A stretch of 64,000 nt of DNA from Asterias amurensis (taxonomy: Eukaryota; Echinodermata; Asteroidea; Forcipulatida; Asteriidae): assembly GCF_032118995.1 (NCBI RefSeq), contig NC_092661.1, positions 4,032,501 through 4,096,500 on the forward strand, written 5' to 3'. The notes below the pieces were generated by a model that was not told the DNA's origin, ran no database searches, and worked only from the letters and a program-made list of their open reading frames with translations. Shown here piece by piece: positions 33,601 through 45,000 of the stretch. Within the stretch, counting starts at the first letter, position 1, and each line of letters begins with the position of its first letter. The position numbers were made by a program, and so were the translations under genes.

Positions 33601-36600
33601 AACTTTGACCTCTTCCGGGTCATGTTGACAGAGCTTCCAGGTTATTAAACCCAGGTAAAGGTCAAGCTCCAAGGACCTGAAACTGGTTTTATTTTTACTA
33701 TGAGTTTTTTTAGAGTGTAAAACAGGCTTAAATCTGAGAAACCTGTCTAGTACCCAGACTTCATGAATATGAGATAAATCCGTCTTTCTGTTTATAGTAT
33801 CGTACCAGAGTCTCCAAGATGGTTGCTATCTAAAGGCAAGACGGCAGAGGCCGAGAAGATCGTCAGAAAGGCGGCAAAAATAAACAAAGTGAAGATACCA
33901 GAAAGTGTCTTCCAAGATGAACCTCTTGAAACCAAGGATGAAGAACAGGTCAGTGTTATTAACAGGTTGTCTACTTATTTGAAATTTTTTTCTTTTTTCT
34001 TTTTGATTCTTTCTTTGTTCACCAACGTCACATCATCTTGGAATCTAGAAGCTTGTTTGAACTCTAAAAACACCAGGTTCCCCGGGCTCCGGTCCTCATG
34101 GGCCTGGCCGTCGATTTCACCAATTCCTTAACTTAGGATTAATCATAGGACTTAGGAGGAGTTAAGTTCCGTATCCGAAGACGATAGAACAGGTTTACCC
34201 GTCCTAACTAAAAACCTTTCTCGATTACGAGTAATGGGGAGAGGTTGATAGTATAAAACCTAGTGAGAAACAACTCCCTCTAAAGTGACGTAGTTTTCGA
34301 GAAAGAAGTAATTTGCCACGAATTAGATTTCGAGACTTCAGATTTAGAATTTGCGGTCTCGAAGTCAAGCATCTGAAAGCACACAACTTCGTGTGACCAT
34401 GGTGCGAAAACGGTGTTTTTTTCCCCTTTTATTATTATATCTCGCAACTTCGACGACCAATTGAGCTCAAATTTGCACAGGTTTGTTGTTTCATGCGTAC
34501 GTTGAGATACACCAACTGTGAAGACTGGTCTTTGACAATTACCAATAGTGTCCAGTGTCTTTAAGTGTATTCAGGCAATTCTGAGAGTCCGCATTTTTGT
34601 TTTTCTATCCAGGTGAAGGCGTCCGTGGGTCGGACATACACGTTCTTCGATTTGTTACGGTATCCCAATATGAGGAAAAAAGCAATTCTAATATACTTCA
34701 TTTGGTGAGCATTTTCTTACTATGCCTAAGACCATATAAAGTGCAAACTATAATATATCGACCCACAATAGTTTGCAGTATATTAGCTAACAGTTATTCT
34801 TTTTATATATGTTATTATATATTCTTGTTGTAGGATCAATACAAGTTTTGCTTTCACGTGTACAATTAGTGATTGATTTCGTCCTTATTATTCTTAATAG
34901 TATATTTTTAAAGGGCTAAAATTGGGCCATGAAATACACGTCTGTGAAATGGGGCCATGCATGCATGGTTACGAAATAGGCCCTAGAAATGAAATCAGGG
35001 ATACCTCATAAGTAAATCACTGTAGCTCGCAAGCCATGGAAAACTGTAAGCAACACCGACCCCTGCATATATTTCTTGAAGTGTTCGGGGTCAGTTTATA
35101 TACATGCACTACCAATCATATTAAACGTATTATGTAACTACCCTATCCTAAGGACAAAGCAATAATAGTTTAGTGTTTTGCTGAATAAGAAAACTTTGTT
35201 TTCGGTTATTCAAATTTGAACAGTTATCGTTGTGGTAAGTTTCTTACAGATTATACAGAACGAGGAAGCTTATAATCATGCTTTTAAAGGCAGTGGACAC
35301 TATTGGTAATTACTCAAAATAATTATTAGCATAAAACCTTTCTTGGTGATGAGCAATGGGGAGAGGTTGATGGTATAAAACATTGTGAGAAACGGCTCCC
35401 TCTGAAGTGCCATCGTTTCCGAGAAAGAAGTAATTTTCCACGAATTTGATTTCGAGACCTCAGATTTAGAAGTTGAGGTCTCGAAATCAACCTTCTAAAC
35501 GCACACAACTTCGTGTGACAAGGGCGTTCTTTTCTTACATTATTATCTCGCAACTTCGATGACCGATTGAGCTCAAATTTGCACAGGTTTATGCATATGT
35601 TGAGATATACCAACTGTGAAGGCTAGTCTTCGACAATTACCAATAGTGTCCACTGCCTTTAACAAATGAATAATTGCGGATGAGCAACAGTCTATAAGTT
35701 AATATTATCCATGGGTTCAAATCCTGGTCTTTGACACTTGTGTCCTTAAATTAAACCACCAGGTTGAGCAACAATCTAGTTTACTACGGTCTGTCCTTTT
35801 TCTCGGAGGATCTCGGGAACGATCCGTACTTCTCGTTCTTTCTCGCCGGTGCTGTTGAAGTTCCCGCCTACATCGTATGCCAGCTTCTATTGGGTAGAAT
35901 CGGAAGGAAGTGGCTGATTTGCATATTCATGACCATTGGGGGCGTGTCGTTACTTTGCGCCATGGCCATACCAACAGGTATGTTAACCGTATCGTATGCC
36001 AGCTGCTATTGGGTAGAGTCAACCGTAAGTGGCTGATTTGCATAATTCATGACCATTGGGGGTGTGTCATTGCTCTGCGCCATGTCTATACCACTGTATC
36101 GTATGCCAGCTGCCATTGGGCAGAAGCTGATTTGCATATTCATGACTATTGGGGCGTGTCGTTGTAATGCGACATGGCCATGCCGACAGGTATGTTAAAC
36201 ATGTATGTTAAATATGCAAATTAAAAGAAGAATCTGTTTTTAGTGTATATGAGTGTTCGGCCAAAAATAAGTAAGGCACCTGAAACAGTCGTTCCAAAAG
36301 AGACATTCCAATTACAGTTCTATTCCCGTACTGCATCTCTTTGGAACTCCTTACCTATCACAATGTTTCCCTACATCCTACAACCTAGACTGTTTTAGGA
36401 GCAATATCAATTCCTAAACCTTCAGCTCCCCATAGCTATTTTCATCTGAAATTATTGGTAATTGTCAAAGACTAGCCTTCACAGTTGGTGTATCACAACA
36501 TGTGAATAAAATAACTAACCTGTGAAAATTTGAGCTCAATCAGTCATCAAAGTTGCGAGATAATAATGAAAGAAGAAAACACCCTTGTCACACGAAGTTG

Positions 36601-38375
36601 TGTGCGTTTAGATGGTTGATTTCGAGACCTCAAGTTCTTAACTTGAGGTCTCGAAATCAAATTCGTGGAAAATTACTTCTTTCTCGAAAACTATGGCACT
36701 TTGTTTTATACCATCAACCTCTCCCCATTACTCTTCACCAAGTGAGGTTTTATGCTAACAATTATTTTGAGTAATTACCAAAAGTGTCCACTGCCTTTAA
36801 ATGTTTTCTTCTCGTAGCCCCTTATACAGAAGTGGTCTTCACCCATGTTTGGTGCATACTCACAATGAAAAGTAACCACAAAAACTTGCTGTTGTGTTTT
36901 TTGTTTAGATATGGCCACGGTGACTTTAGTCATTGCAATGATCGGCAAGTTGTGTATTTCAGGATCCTATGCAATTGTATACCTGTATGCAATCGAGTTG
37001 TTTCCGACACCTGTAAGGTAAGAAGAAGAAAATAAATGCACATCTTTTTCTCCTTTTGTCATGACAAATCACGATCCCCAGAAAATATCTATCAAATTGT
37101 CGCGGTGCACGTTGCTACAAGCTTCTAAAACCACAAGTTTGTACTGCCAATTTTTTTAAGAGTGATTACCATAAATATCCATGTCATTTTCTGGTCTATA
37201 ATGCAATGGGAGACTTTGGAACGCTAGGTGGCAGCAGACTGTCCAGGTAAATTGCCTTGTTTACGTAGTTGTGAGCTTCCGCACATTACCAAGAACAATG
37301 GATTTTATTATTAACCCGGTTAAGTCTTCTGCCACCAAGCGTCCCAGAAAGTCCCCTATTCAGGATAAAGTCGACCCAAAACAATCTAACCTACCTTTAG
37401 AACAATGTTTACCTCTCTCTCTCTAAATCTACCAGGAATGTTGGTGTGGGAATGGGCTCCTTCGTGTCCCGTATAGGCTCCATTGCTTCCCCGTATGTCC
37501 TCTATCTTGGTGACGTCACTTTCTTCCAGTTTCCGTTTCTTGTATTTGGAAGTTTTGCTCTGCTGGCTGGCGTCTCCACTCTTCTACTGCCCGATACACT
37601 GGGAGCAAAGCTACCTCAAACCATGGAGGAGGGGGAAGCATTTGGCAAGTAAGTTGGGGAAGAAGTAGTCATGGTGCGAGAAGCTCTAAGCGCTTTTTTT
37701 CTTCAGACTGTTCACAAATTTGCCTTTTTCATCACCGTTCACCAAGAGAGGGCGCTCTATGTATATCATTGAATTAGTGTACATGGCCATAGACCTTATC
37801 GCAAATACCAATGCGCAAGCGCAGACTGTTGAATGAGGTGCATTGTGGGATAGATATGGATCAAATTTGGATACCAGCAAGACCATAATGCACCTAATTC
37901 CAAGCTTTACGCGCGCGCCCCGGTATTTGCGAAAAGGTCTATGTGTATGTACATATCCGTCACTGAGTGACGGATATTCGCGCTATAAAAAACCCCACTA
38001 TTATTATAATCTTTCTTCGTTTTTGTGGCTCTTGGAATTTCCATAAGTTTGCTTCCTGTTTGTGAAGACAAAAATAAAATTTGACAAGGGCGGTGATGAA
38101 GGCTTTTTAGTGTTGTTGGCGTTGCATAATGTGTGAGTCCGAGCAGATGCAGTTAGTATTTTGGCACTAAAATGTACCTCACATAGCTATTATTAGTTTG
38201 GACTTCTGTTTATTATTTTTCTTGTGCCAGGAACATGACTTTCCGCGAAATGTTCAAACTTCCGAACTGTCGTCGGGTTCCCGACCACGAGGATGACGAG
38301 AACCAGGAAGAGAAATTCCATGCCTTGGAAATGAGTGCAGCGTATTGCAACGTCGGTGTCCAGACTGAAGATTGA
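27641..38375 (+). CDS. SLC22 family transporter, OCTN-like, copy 1 (complete, 10 exons)
   Basis: Exons: 27,641-28,009; 30,025-30,171; 31,181-31,292; 32,608-32,776; 33,798-33,948; 34,613-34,704; 35,763-35,977; 36,909-37,017; 37,436-37,648; 38,231-38,375, giving 573 residues. Exon 1 carries TM1 and the large first extracellular loop with five conserved Cys and two N-glycosylation sequons. Exon 2 continues that loop with FNLVC and enters TM2, with the MFS signature [11 protein letters not shown] (about 153-163). Exon 5 holds PESPRWL (269-275), the SLC22 intracellular motif. Exon 9 has [10 protein letters not shown] with Arg467 where OCTN transporters also have Arg and OCTs have Asp. Length and 12-helix layout fit SLC22. 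The expected role is plasma-membrane transport of carnitine-like zwitterions or organic cations; the substrate is unproven. It differs from copies 2 and 3 by one extra codon in exon 1, two in exon 5, FN for WD at exon 2, and its own C-terminal tail. Confidence 0.93.
28162..28345. mobile_element. MITE family B
   Basis: GGCTGATTTCATAAAGCTG at the left and CTTTATGGAATTTGGCCC at the right are inverted. The interior has CTTAGCAA and GCTTAGCAAG on opposite arms. Confidence 0.6.
28800..28965 (+). mobile_element. tRNA-derived SINE-like repeat (family K)
   Basis: TCTATAGTTGGTATGACACT, CTAGAATTGCAAGGGTCC and GTTCAAATC correspond to degraded A- and B-box regions. A tail reads GAAATGCCTGTGATATGTTT and GTACCGAGTGTATAAAGTGC. 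Opposite orientation to the copies at 4,160 and 60,320. Confidence 0.5.
30303..30699 (-). mobile_element. MITE family A copy 4
   Basis: TTAA-flanked in transporter 1 intron 2. It carries a small tandem duplication of ATGTTTTATACCATCAT near the right side, making it slightly longer than its relatives. Confidence 0.82.
30824..31067. mobile_element. MITE family B, full-length
   Basis: Both ends present (GGGCTCAATTTCATACAGCT and AGCAGCTCTATGAAATTAAGCC). Inner inverted pair CTTGATAAAAACAGGA and TCCTGTTTTTATCAAG. It ends about 110 bases before the exon 3 acceptor region. Confidence 0.75.
31461..31846 (-). mobile_element. MITE family A copy 5
   Basis: Complete, with TTAA on both sides, in transporter 1 intron 3. 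Ends match 19 of 19 bases to the family AGGCAGTGGACACTATTGG. Confidence 0.88.
32377..32552. mobile_element. MITE family B, short copy
   Basis: GGGCCAAATAGAGCTGCTTA at the left and TGAAAATGGGCCC at the right. It lies immediately upstream of transporter 1 exon 4. Confidence 0.55.
32858..33292. mobile_element. MITE family B interrupted by family A
   Basis: GGGCCAATTTTCATAGAGAT leads into TTAA and the family A element. After the second TTAA the sequence resumes as GCTATATTTTCTACTTGAGA and closes AGCTCTATTAAATTGGGCC. This is a clear nested insertion. Confidence 0.7.
32880..33251 (-). mobile_element. MITE family A copy 6, nested in family B
   Basis: TTAA target duplication on both sides within a family B copy. 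A short deletion lies in the GCGAGATAATAATG block. Confidence 0.85.
34108..34210. mobile_element. MITE family D, partial
   Basis: GCCGTCGATTTCACCAATTC then CCTTAACTTAGGATTAATCA. The right inverted end is missing where family A sequence begins. It lies in transporter 1 intron 5. Confidence 0.5.
34206..34564 (+). mobile_element. MITE family A copy 7, left end lost
   Basis: The terminal 35 or so bases on the left are replaced by family D sequence. The right end TCCAGTGTCTTTAA is present. It lies in transporter 1 intron 5, the same intron that carries family A copies in paralogues 2 and 3. Confidence 0.75.
35284..35662 (+). mobile_element. MITE family A copy 8
   Basis: Complete, TTAA-flanked, in transporter 1 intron 6, about 100 bases upstream of the exon 7 acceptor. 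Confidence 0.88.
35873..36200 (+). repeat. Exon 7 tail with splice donor, tandemly triplicated
   Basis: The last ~105 bases of exon 7 (from TATGCCAGCTTCTATTGGG to the CCAACAGGTATGTTAA donor) are followed by two further diverged copies at about 35,987 and 36,092, both beginning CGTATGCCAGCTGC. The third ends GCCGACAGGTATGTTAAAC, which preserves a second usable-looking donor. Reading through from exon 7 meets an in-frame stop in the second copy, so only the first donor gives the full protein. Confidence 0.88.
36450..36800 (-). mobile_element. MITE family A copy 9, left end truncated
   Basis: Starts at ATTATTGGTAATTGTC without the AGGCAGTGG cap. Right TTAA intact. The GAGGGAGCC segment is deleted internally. 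It lies in transporter 1 intron 7. Confidence 0.78.
37206..37364. mobile_element. MITE family I
   Basis: ATGGGAGACTTTGGAACGCT at the left pairs with AGCGTCCCAGAAAGTCCCC at the right. The arms include GGTGGCAGCAGACT and AGTCTTCTGCCACC. About 160 bp, in transporter 1 intron 8. Confidence 0.75.
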
Positions 38376-38396
38376 ACGCAACAATATTGAACACCA

Positions 38397-38641
38397 GGGC
38401 CCAATTTCATAGAGCTGCTAAGCACAAAAATTTGCTTAGCATGAAATTTCTTTCTTGATAAAAACAGGATTACCAACAAAATTTCTGTTTGTTGCATATT
38501 GCTTGTTACTATAGTAATCAGCTGTTGTTTGCTTATCCTGAAAATCACATGGAAATTTGGTTGGTAATCCTGTTGTTATCGAGGAAGAAATTTCATGCTA
38601 AGCAAATTTTCGTGCTTAGCAGCTCTATGAAATTTGGCCCA
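38397..38641. mobile_element. MITE family B, full-length
   Basis: Begins 22 bases after the transporter 1 stop codon, so it probably forms part of the 3' UTR. Ends GGGCCCAATTTCATAGAGCT and AGCTCTATGAAATTTGGCCC. Long arms (CTTGATAAAAACAGGATTAC and its complement) would fold into a stable hairpin in the transcript. Confidence 0.8.
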
Positions 38642-38993
38642 GATGTGTCATGATATACTTACAAATATATAGGGGGTTGGATTGAGTTGTTTAGGGGTTT
38701 AAATGTTGATTACTTTGTATGGCCACTGCATCGTTTACGAACGGTCGCGACGCCATTTTGTTTCTTAACCGTTAGCTCGTCAGTGGAGGTATGAAAAAAA
38801 AAACGAACAAATACATTCAGCATACTTTGCTTATGCACACGCAACGTGAGTGAAACGGCCGTGGGCTTTCTATTAGCTCTCCGCAGGTCGATCCCCGGTG
38901 CGTTCGAATAGCTTTGACGTCATTCGCGGGGCTTCCCCGTGTAGCAATTTTTCTTCTTTAGAAATGCCACCCCCCAAAAAAATCATTTTTGTG

Positions 38994-39297
38994 TTAAAGG
39001 CAGTGGACACTATTGGTATAAATTACTCAAAAAAGTTATTAGCATTAAACCTCACTTGGTAAAGAGTAATGGGGAGAGGTTGGCAGTATAAAACATTGTG
39101 AGAAACTGCTCCCTCTGCATGATGTTTCTCGAGATAGAATTAATTTTCCACGAATTTGATTTCGAGACCTCAAGTTTAGAACTTGAGGTCTCGAAATCAA
39201 CCATCTAAACGCAAACAACTTCGTGTGACTAGGGTGTTTTCTTCTTTCATTGTTATCTCGCAACTTTGATGACCGATTGAGCTCATATTTTTACATT
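38994..39297 (+). mobile_element. MITE family A copy 10, right end lost
   Basis: Left TTAA and cap intact. The element stops after GAGCTCATATTTTTACATTT without the closing inverted repeat. Confidence 0.78.
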
Positions 39298-39719
39298 TTT
39301 AAACTGATTTAGAACAAAAAATCTCCCGCATTGAAAAGCCCGACGCCAGTGGCAATTTCTTAGTGCATTAACAAGAGGCAAAGCAGCTCCAAGTGCCCTG
39401 CTTGTAGAATGGGGGTCACTTGGGGCTGACCGAGGTGCATGACGTCACGACGAAAAATTTTAAAAATGGCAGACATTTAGTTTGAACTTCGGCGGGACTT
39501 TTCGGTTGGTTTGACACACAATTTCACCCAACAACGAGTTTGAACACACCCTTAATATTGGCATGGTACTAATGGGACTCAATGGTAACTCAATCTGTCC
39601 GGTGGGCCTACAGGTAAATTTGAAATGAGAGTGCATTGACCCCGGAGAAAAACTCCGTTTAGTTTTTGAGATTTGAGAGTTTATTTTTTATTTTTAACAG
39701 GATGTAATAACGTAATGCA

Positions 39720-39822
39720 AATCCGTAATAACGGATTGTTAATCCGTAAAAACGGATTGCAAATCCGTTATAACGGATTACTAATCCGTAATAACGGATT
39801 GCGAATCCGTTATAACGGATTT
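39720..39822 (+). repeat. 21-bp minisatellite of palindromic units, five copies
   Basis: Units start at 39,720, 39,741, 39,762, 39,783 and 39,804. Each contains AATCCGTWATAACGGATT, an 18-bp near-perfect palindrome, plus a 3-base spacer. Because 21 is a multiple of three, one frame reads as a seven-residue repeat of the type LLIRNNG, but start and end context give no support for a protein. Confidence 0.93.
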
Positions 39823-40492
39823 GAATTTTATTTTTTTGCTGGCACTAATGGGCCTTCGTAGAATTGTATCGGGGCTTATTTTTTGTATTATGGTTTGGCC
39901 ACTCAATATGTCACACCACTTGTCTCACGTATGTGACCAGGGTTATAGGTAATGGCAAGGGAAACTTATACTTTATGATTTTGCGTGCAATTTCTTTTTC
40001 TTGTTAAGTGCCATTCATAAATGAACCATGGAGAGAAATAAACGACAATTTCTTTTTGAGAAAAACTCTGTGAATGTATGGTAATTTCAATAGATACTTT
40101 TTAAAGCAAAGAAGCACGCACGTTGCTTCGGCCTCGGACTATTTTGACAATAAAACGCAATTCTACTGGCATAATGGTATAATAGTTGATCACTGTGGCG
40201 TAAACCGTGGTAGTATAACAGAACTTCTAATTTTACGGCTGGGAAAAGGCTGTAAAATAAGGTTTTCCACAAGGGGTGCAAAATCTAGTGTGTACAACAA
40301 AAAGCTCAGGGTGACATTTGGTGCTACACAATGGGGCGTGGTGTTGCCCTCTCCTCCTATTGTGAAAGTCTTCTAAACAAACTAAATTACGTTTTATCCC
40401 CGATGCAGTTACACACAATGCAGTTTGAAATAAACGTGGGCTGTTCGTTATGAAATTAAAACAAGGTTATAAAGATAAAACAAAAGTATAGT

Positions 40493-40872
40493 TTAAAGGC
40501 AGTGGACACTATTGTTAATTACTCAAAATAATTATCAGCATCAAACCCCACTTGGTAACGAGTAATGGGGAGCTGTTGATAGTATAAAACATTGTGAGAA
40601 ACGGCTCCCTCTGAAGTGACGTAGTTTTCGAGAAAGACGTAATTTTCCACGAATTTGATTTTGAGACCTCAAGTTTAGAATTAAGGTCTCGAAATCAGGC
40701 ATCTGAAAGCCGTAACTTCATGTAACGAGGGTGTGTTTTTCTTTCATAGTTATCTCGCAACTCCGACGACCAATCGAGCTCAAATTTTCTCAGGTTTGTT
40801 ATTAATTTGTATGCATATGTTGAGATATACACATGAGAAGACTGGTCTTTGACAGTTACCAATAGTGTCCAC
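40493..40872 (+). mobile_element. MITE family A copy 11
   Basis: Left TTAA intact. The right inverted repeat stops at CCAATAGTGTCCAC without the final CTGCCTTTAA. Confidence 0.8.
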
Positions 40873-40982
40873 ACAATATGCCTAGAAATAATTGTGTGGT
40901 TTTCCTCTTACCTCGTTAACTTAATACACAGGCCGCCATTTTGTAAAACCAAATTGTTGACCCAACAAAATTGCGGACCCTT

Positions 40983-41368
40983 TTAAAGGCAGTGGACACT
41001 ATTGGTATTTGTCAAAGACTAGCCTTCACAGTATGTGTATCTCAATATATACATAAAATAACAAACCTGTGAAAATTTGAGCTCAATCGGTCATCGAACT
41101 TGCGAGATAATAATGAAAGAAAAAACACCCTTGTCACACGAAGTTGTGTGCGTTTAGATGGTTGATTTCGAGACCTCAAGTTCTAAATCTGAGGTCTCGA
41201 AATCAAATTCATGGAAAATTACTTCTTTCTCGAAAACTATGGCACTTCAGATGTAGCCGTTTCCCACAATGTTTTATTCTACCAACCTCTCCCCATTACT
41301 CGTTACCAAGTAAGGTTTTATGCTAATAAATATTTTGAGTAATTACCAATAGTGTCCACTGCCTTTAA
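40983..41368 (-). mobile_element. MITE family A copy 12
   Basis: Complete and TTAA-flanked, about 110 bases after copy 11 in the opposite orientation, so the pair could form a long intermolecular or intramolecular hairpin. Confidence 0.88.
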
Positions 41369-42056
41369 GCACATCAAACAAATCTAAAAACCGCGTCCTA
41401 TAAACATCTTTGAATTGTCCATTTGTCTGCCCGGGTGTTCCTGCTTATGTTATGCTTTTTTCTGTCCTCAGGCATCTCACCAGAAGCCTGTACTATTTCC
41501 ATGAAGTTTGAAAATAAACTGGGTGAGTCTGAATTCAAAAATTTACTTTCAGCCAGAGCCCAGAGATTCTGTCAACCAACGAAATTGTACAGAAATTTCT
41601 TCTGATAGCGCCCTCTGTTGAGTCAACCTTTTTCAGCCCATCCTACTACTTGCATTCAGGGATAAAGACCATTAGTTTAATAGTATAGAGGACCGTCACA
41701 ATAGGAGATGGGGGCAGTACCACGCCACATTGAGCACCACCGCATGCCACCCTGAGCTTGTTGTTAAAGGTTTCGAACTCTCTTTTTAAAACCTTATTTA
41801 AAGCCTTTTCTCAGCCGTAGAATCACAAAGTTCTCAAACAAAGGTTATACGCCACAGTGATTTGAAATTACGTCAGTAGACCGGAACACATTTATTCTGT
41901 GTAGCAGGGACATTATTTGTTGATAGAATTAATCATGGTTCTTAGTTTCTGTATGCCACATAAATCCCCATTTCGCAGTTGTGTGTTCATGGATCGCAGT
42001 GTGCACTCAGTTGGTCATAGATTCCTGTACAGCTCGTAGCTAACTTAGAAGTCACC

Positions 42057-45000
42057 ATGCAATTTGATGAAGCTCTGAAGTACTTGGGCGATTTTGGTAG
42101 ATACCAGAAGGTGGTTTATTTCACTCTATGCCTCCTGGCCATCCCATGTGCCTGGCATAGCCTCGGGAATACCTTCCTCAGTGCCTCACCGGACCATCAT
42201 TGTAACCTCTACGAAGGGTACACCTACAATACCTCCCAGGAGGCTTTGATGTCGTGCGCGGTGCCGAGGAAAGATGACGGGAGCTGGGACAGCTGTAGAC
42301 GGTACAACATTTCCATCAGTAACGGTGGTGTGGAGTGTAGTCCGGACGAACCACGGGAGACTATTCCTTGCGATGAATGGGTGTACGATTCGACTTCGTA
42401 CACTAAAACTGCTGTTTCTGAGGTGAGATTCCCGGAATGAGGTTTAAGCATGATAGAACAAGCAAGGGGTCTGCTCAAGTTTCCACATTTATTTCAATCT
42501 ATTTTGATTCTTTGAATCGTTATTTATGTATAATTTTTATATTTGTATACCAGTGTAAAGCGTAATAAAACTAAACTAAAACATGTGTTGATTTAATCTT
42601 CAAATCAAATTTCCCACACTACCCCAGCCACCACCATGCAGACGATGTTTTATTCAAGACGAACAATTTTCTTACAGCTAAACTTCTCATTTTATTCTGC
42701 ATCATGGAGTGGGCGGCTACCAAAAGCATCCTTAAAAAAATATCATTCATCTCGTTCTCTACCGACCCTGGAAAAATGTCCGTATCCTGCCACCACTTTT
42801 TCACTCACTTTTCATTATTATTGATTAGAATATTGTGTCTGTTTGTATGCAAGTCGCCAGTCACACAAAGCCTGAAGGCCACTTCAAGGTGTGTGCTACA
42901 ATCTATGTTGTCTTCTTCAATGGGCCGTTGCCACCTACTCCTGTGTCTGAAAACAGGGTTACACCCTTTACAGTCCACGGATGTTGGCTTGGGTATCATC
43001 CATCAAAAACCTGGCTGGTGGTAGATCAGAAAACAATACCTCCCCAATTTTACGAAGCACCATGGTTGTGCGACACTATTGGTAATTGTCTAAGACCGGT
43101 CTTCTCACTGGGTGTATCTCAACATATGCATTAAATAACAAACTTGTGAATATTTGAGCTCAATTGGTCGTCGAAGTTGCGAGATAATATTAATAAACAA
43201 ACACTACTGTCACACAAAGTTGTGTGCTTCCAGATGGTTGATTTCGAGACCTCAAAATCTTATTCTAAGGTCTCGAGATCAAATTCGTGGAAAATTACTT
43301 CTTTCTCAAAAACTACGTCACTTCAGAGGGAGTTGTTTCTCCTAATGTTTTATACTGTCAACCTCTCCCCATTACTTGTTACCAAGTACGGTTTTATGCT
43401 TATATTTATTTTGAGTTATGACCAATAGTGTCCACTGCCTTTTAACAACAGCATAGTTGTAATTACAGGGTATTTGTTTTTTAATATGGTCCGTGTTTGC
43501 GGCCAAAATGCAAATTTTTTTTGTACTCAACACTTCGGGTAATGTTGCCCAACTACTGAGTAATAAGGTAGCTATTTGATGAGTATAGTTTGACACTAGG
43601 GTTTGGTAAGAAAGTTGACGCATAGATCGACAACTTGTTGCGTAGCGTTTTACCCTTCAAACCACCACATTCCCTTTTGAACATCACATCACAAAGAGTA
43701 CAATTTTACGCAACACTGGGTACTTTTTTTTTCGAGTGTGACACGACAAATTGTTTTTATTTCATCAGGTATTTTTTTAAAGTGCAGGAACCTGGGGAGC
43801 CAAAGTCTTTGAGATCAACGACTATGGGTGCGTTCGTTTAGCTTCCCTGGGTCGACCCCGGTGTGTGGCGGGTTTTTTTCCAGGACGAACGTGGGTAATT
43901 ATCTGCACACGTTCGTCCTGGAAAAAGAAAACGCCACACACCGGGGTCGACCCGGGGCAGCTAATCGAACGCACCCTGTATCATACCACAAATCTACGGG
44001 GCGTTGGTGTAATGCTATTATCTATTTTATTATTTTTGTTTGTTTCAACATTTCACAATTTTTTTTAAAGTGCAGTAACCTGCTGAGATCATAGACTGTA
44101 TCATTCCATATATCTACGGGGGCGTTGGTTTATTGTTATTATTTTGTTGTTTGTTTGGGCAGATTTTTTGTAAACGTCATATTTATAAAAACAGACCCAC
44201 CCATATTATCCCTCTGATATTAAACAAAGCAAAATAGTGCACGACTCTTTTAAACGCTGGCTCACATAGTAGCGGCAAATACCCAACGGAATGTGACGAA
44301 CGTGAGAATTTAAAAACGTTGGCGACAAAGCGAAAGGGGCAAAATCAAAATTCGCTGACGGGTGGGAACGCTATTTGGCGGATTGGCTTGCGGCAGGGAA
44401 CGGCAGCTGACGGTGTGTTGCGGCAACGGTGACGTGACTCAACGGCCAAAGTCTGTATGTGTGCTGCCGTCGATTTCACAAAACGATTTTACAAAACTCT
44501 TCCTAACTTAAGATTAGTCTTAGGACTTAGGACGAGTCCCAACCCTGCACTGTAGCTTGCATACATTAAAATTAATCCTGAAATAGGACGAGTTCGAGAT
44601 AAGACGAGTCTTAACTCTTTGTGAAATCGACGGCGGGTCGTATAAATAGTCGAGTTTGTCGTTCCCACTCCCACGTGATGTCCTGATCGTCCACTCAGGC
44701 AACGACTATCAACAAAGTGTATAGGCCATTTCAGAACGTGGAAATTTAAGCTTTTGCAGCAGCAGAATTTTGGTTTTAGTCTTCCGGACAACATTAAACA
44801 AGCTCAAACATTAAATTTATTTAAGACAAAGTTAAAAGCACCTTTTTTTTGCAATAGCCTTCAGTACTTTTCCGAGTGTTTATTGTTATTCGTAGGTTTT
44901 TCCGTTTATGTTGTAGTGGGATTTGGTGTGTGGGAACAAGGTAAAGAGGCAGTTATCTAAGACGCTTGTCCTCATCGGTAAGATGACGGGGTCCTTAATC

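Larger units (their letters stand above)
38642..42056. other. Spacer between transporters 1 and 2
   Basis: No gene seen. It contains three family A MITEs, a 21-bp palindromic minisatellite at 39,720 and, from about 40,283, the start of the block shared with the spacer before transporter 3 (near-identical GTGTGTACAACAAAAAGC and GTGAAAGTCTTCTAAACAAA). The 100 bases upstream of 42,057 match those upstream of 54,066 and are the likely common promoter and 5' UTR. Confidence 0.65.
42423..44916 (+). other. Transporter 2 intron 1
   Basis: A 2.5-kb intron carrying family A, G and D elements. Frames at 42,600-43,140 show no family features and are not shared with the matching intron of transporter 3. 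No extra exon supported. Confidence 0.55.

Noticed and set aside
33310-33672. Opposing frames of 61-87 codons
   Set aside because: In transporter 1 intron 4, overlapping each other, with no recognisable motif.
35977-36187. Extra coding exon in transporter 1 intron 7
   Set aside because: The exon-like copies are in a different frame or meet stops, and no acceptor with a pyrimidine tract precedes them; they are duplicated debris of exon 7.
39720-39822. CRISPR-like regular repeats
   Set aside because: Spacing is three bases with no spacers; this is animal DNA and the units are tandem.
39673-39861. Open frame with a seven-residue IRNNG-type repeat
   Set aside because: It is a by-product of the 21-bp minisatellite; no signal peptide, splice context or conservation evidence.
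42619-43134. Several overlapping frames of 60-106 codons on both strands
   Set aside because: Within transporter 2 intron 1; composition and context look random and they are not conserved in the paralogues.
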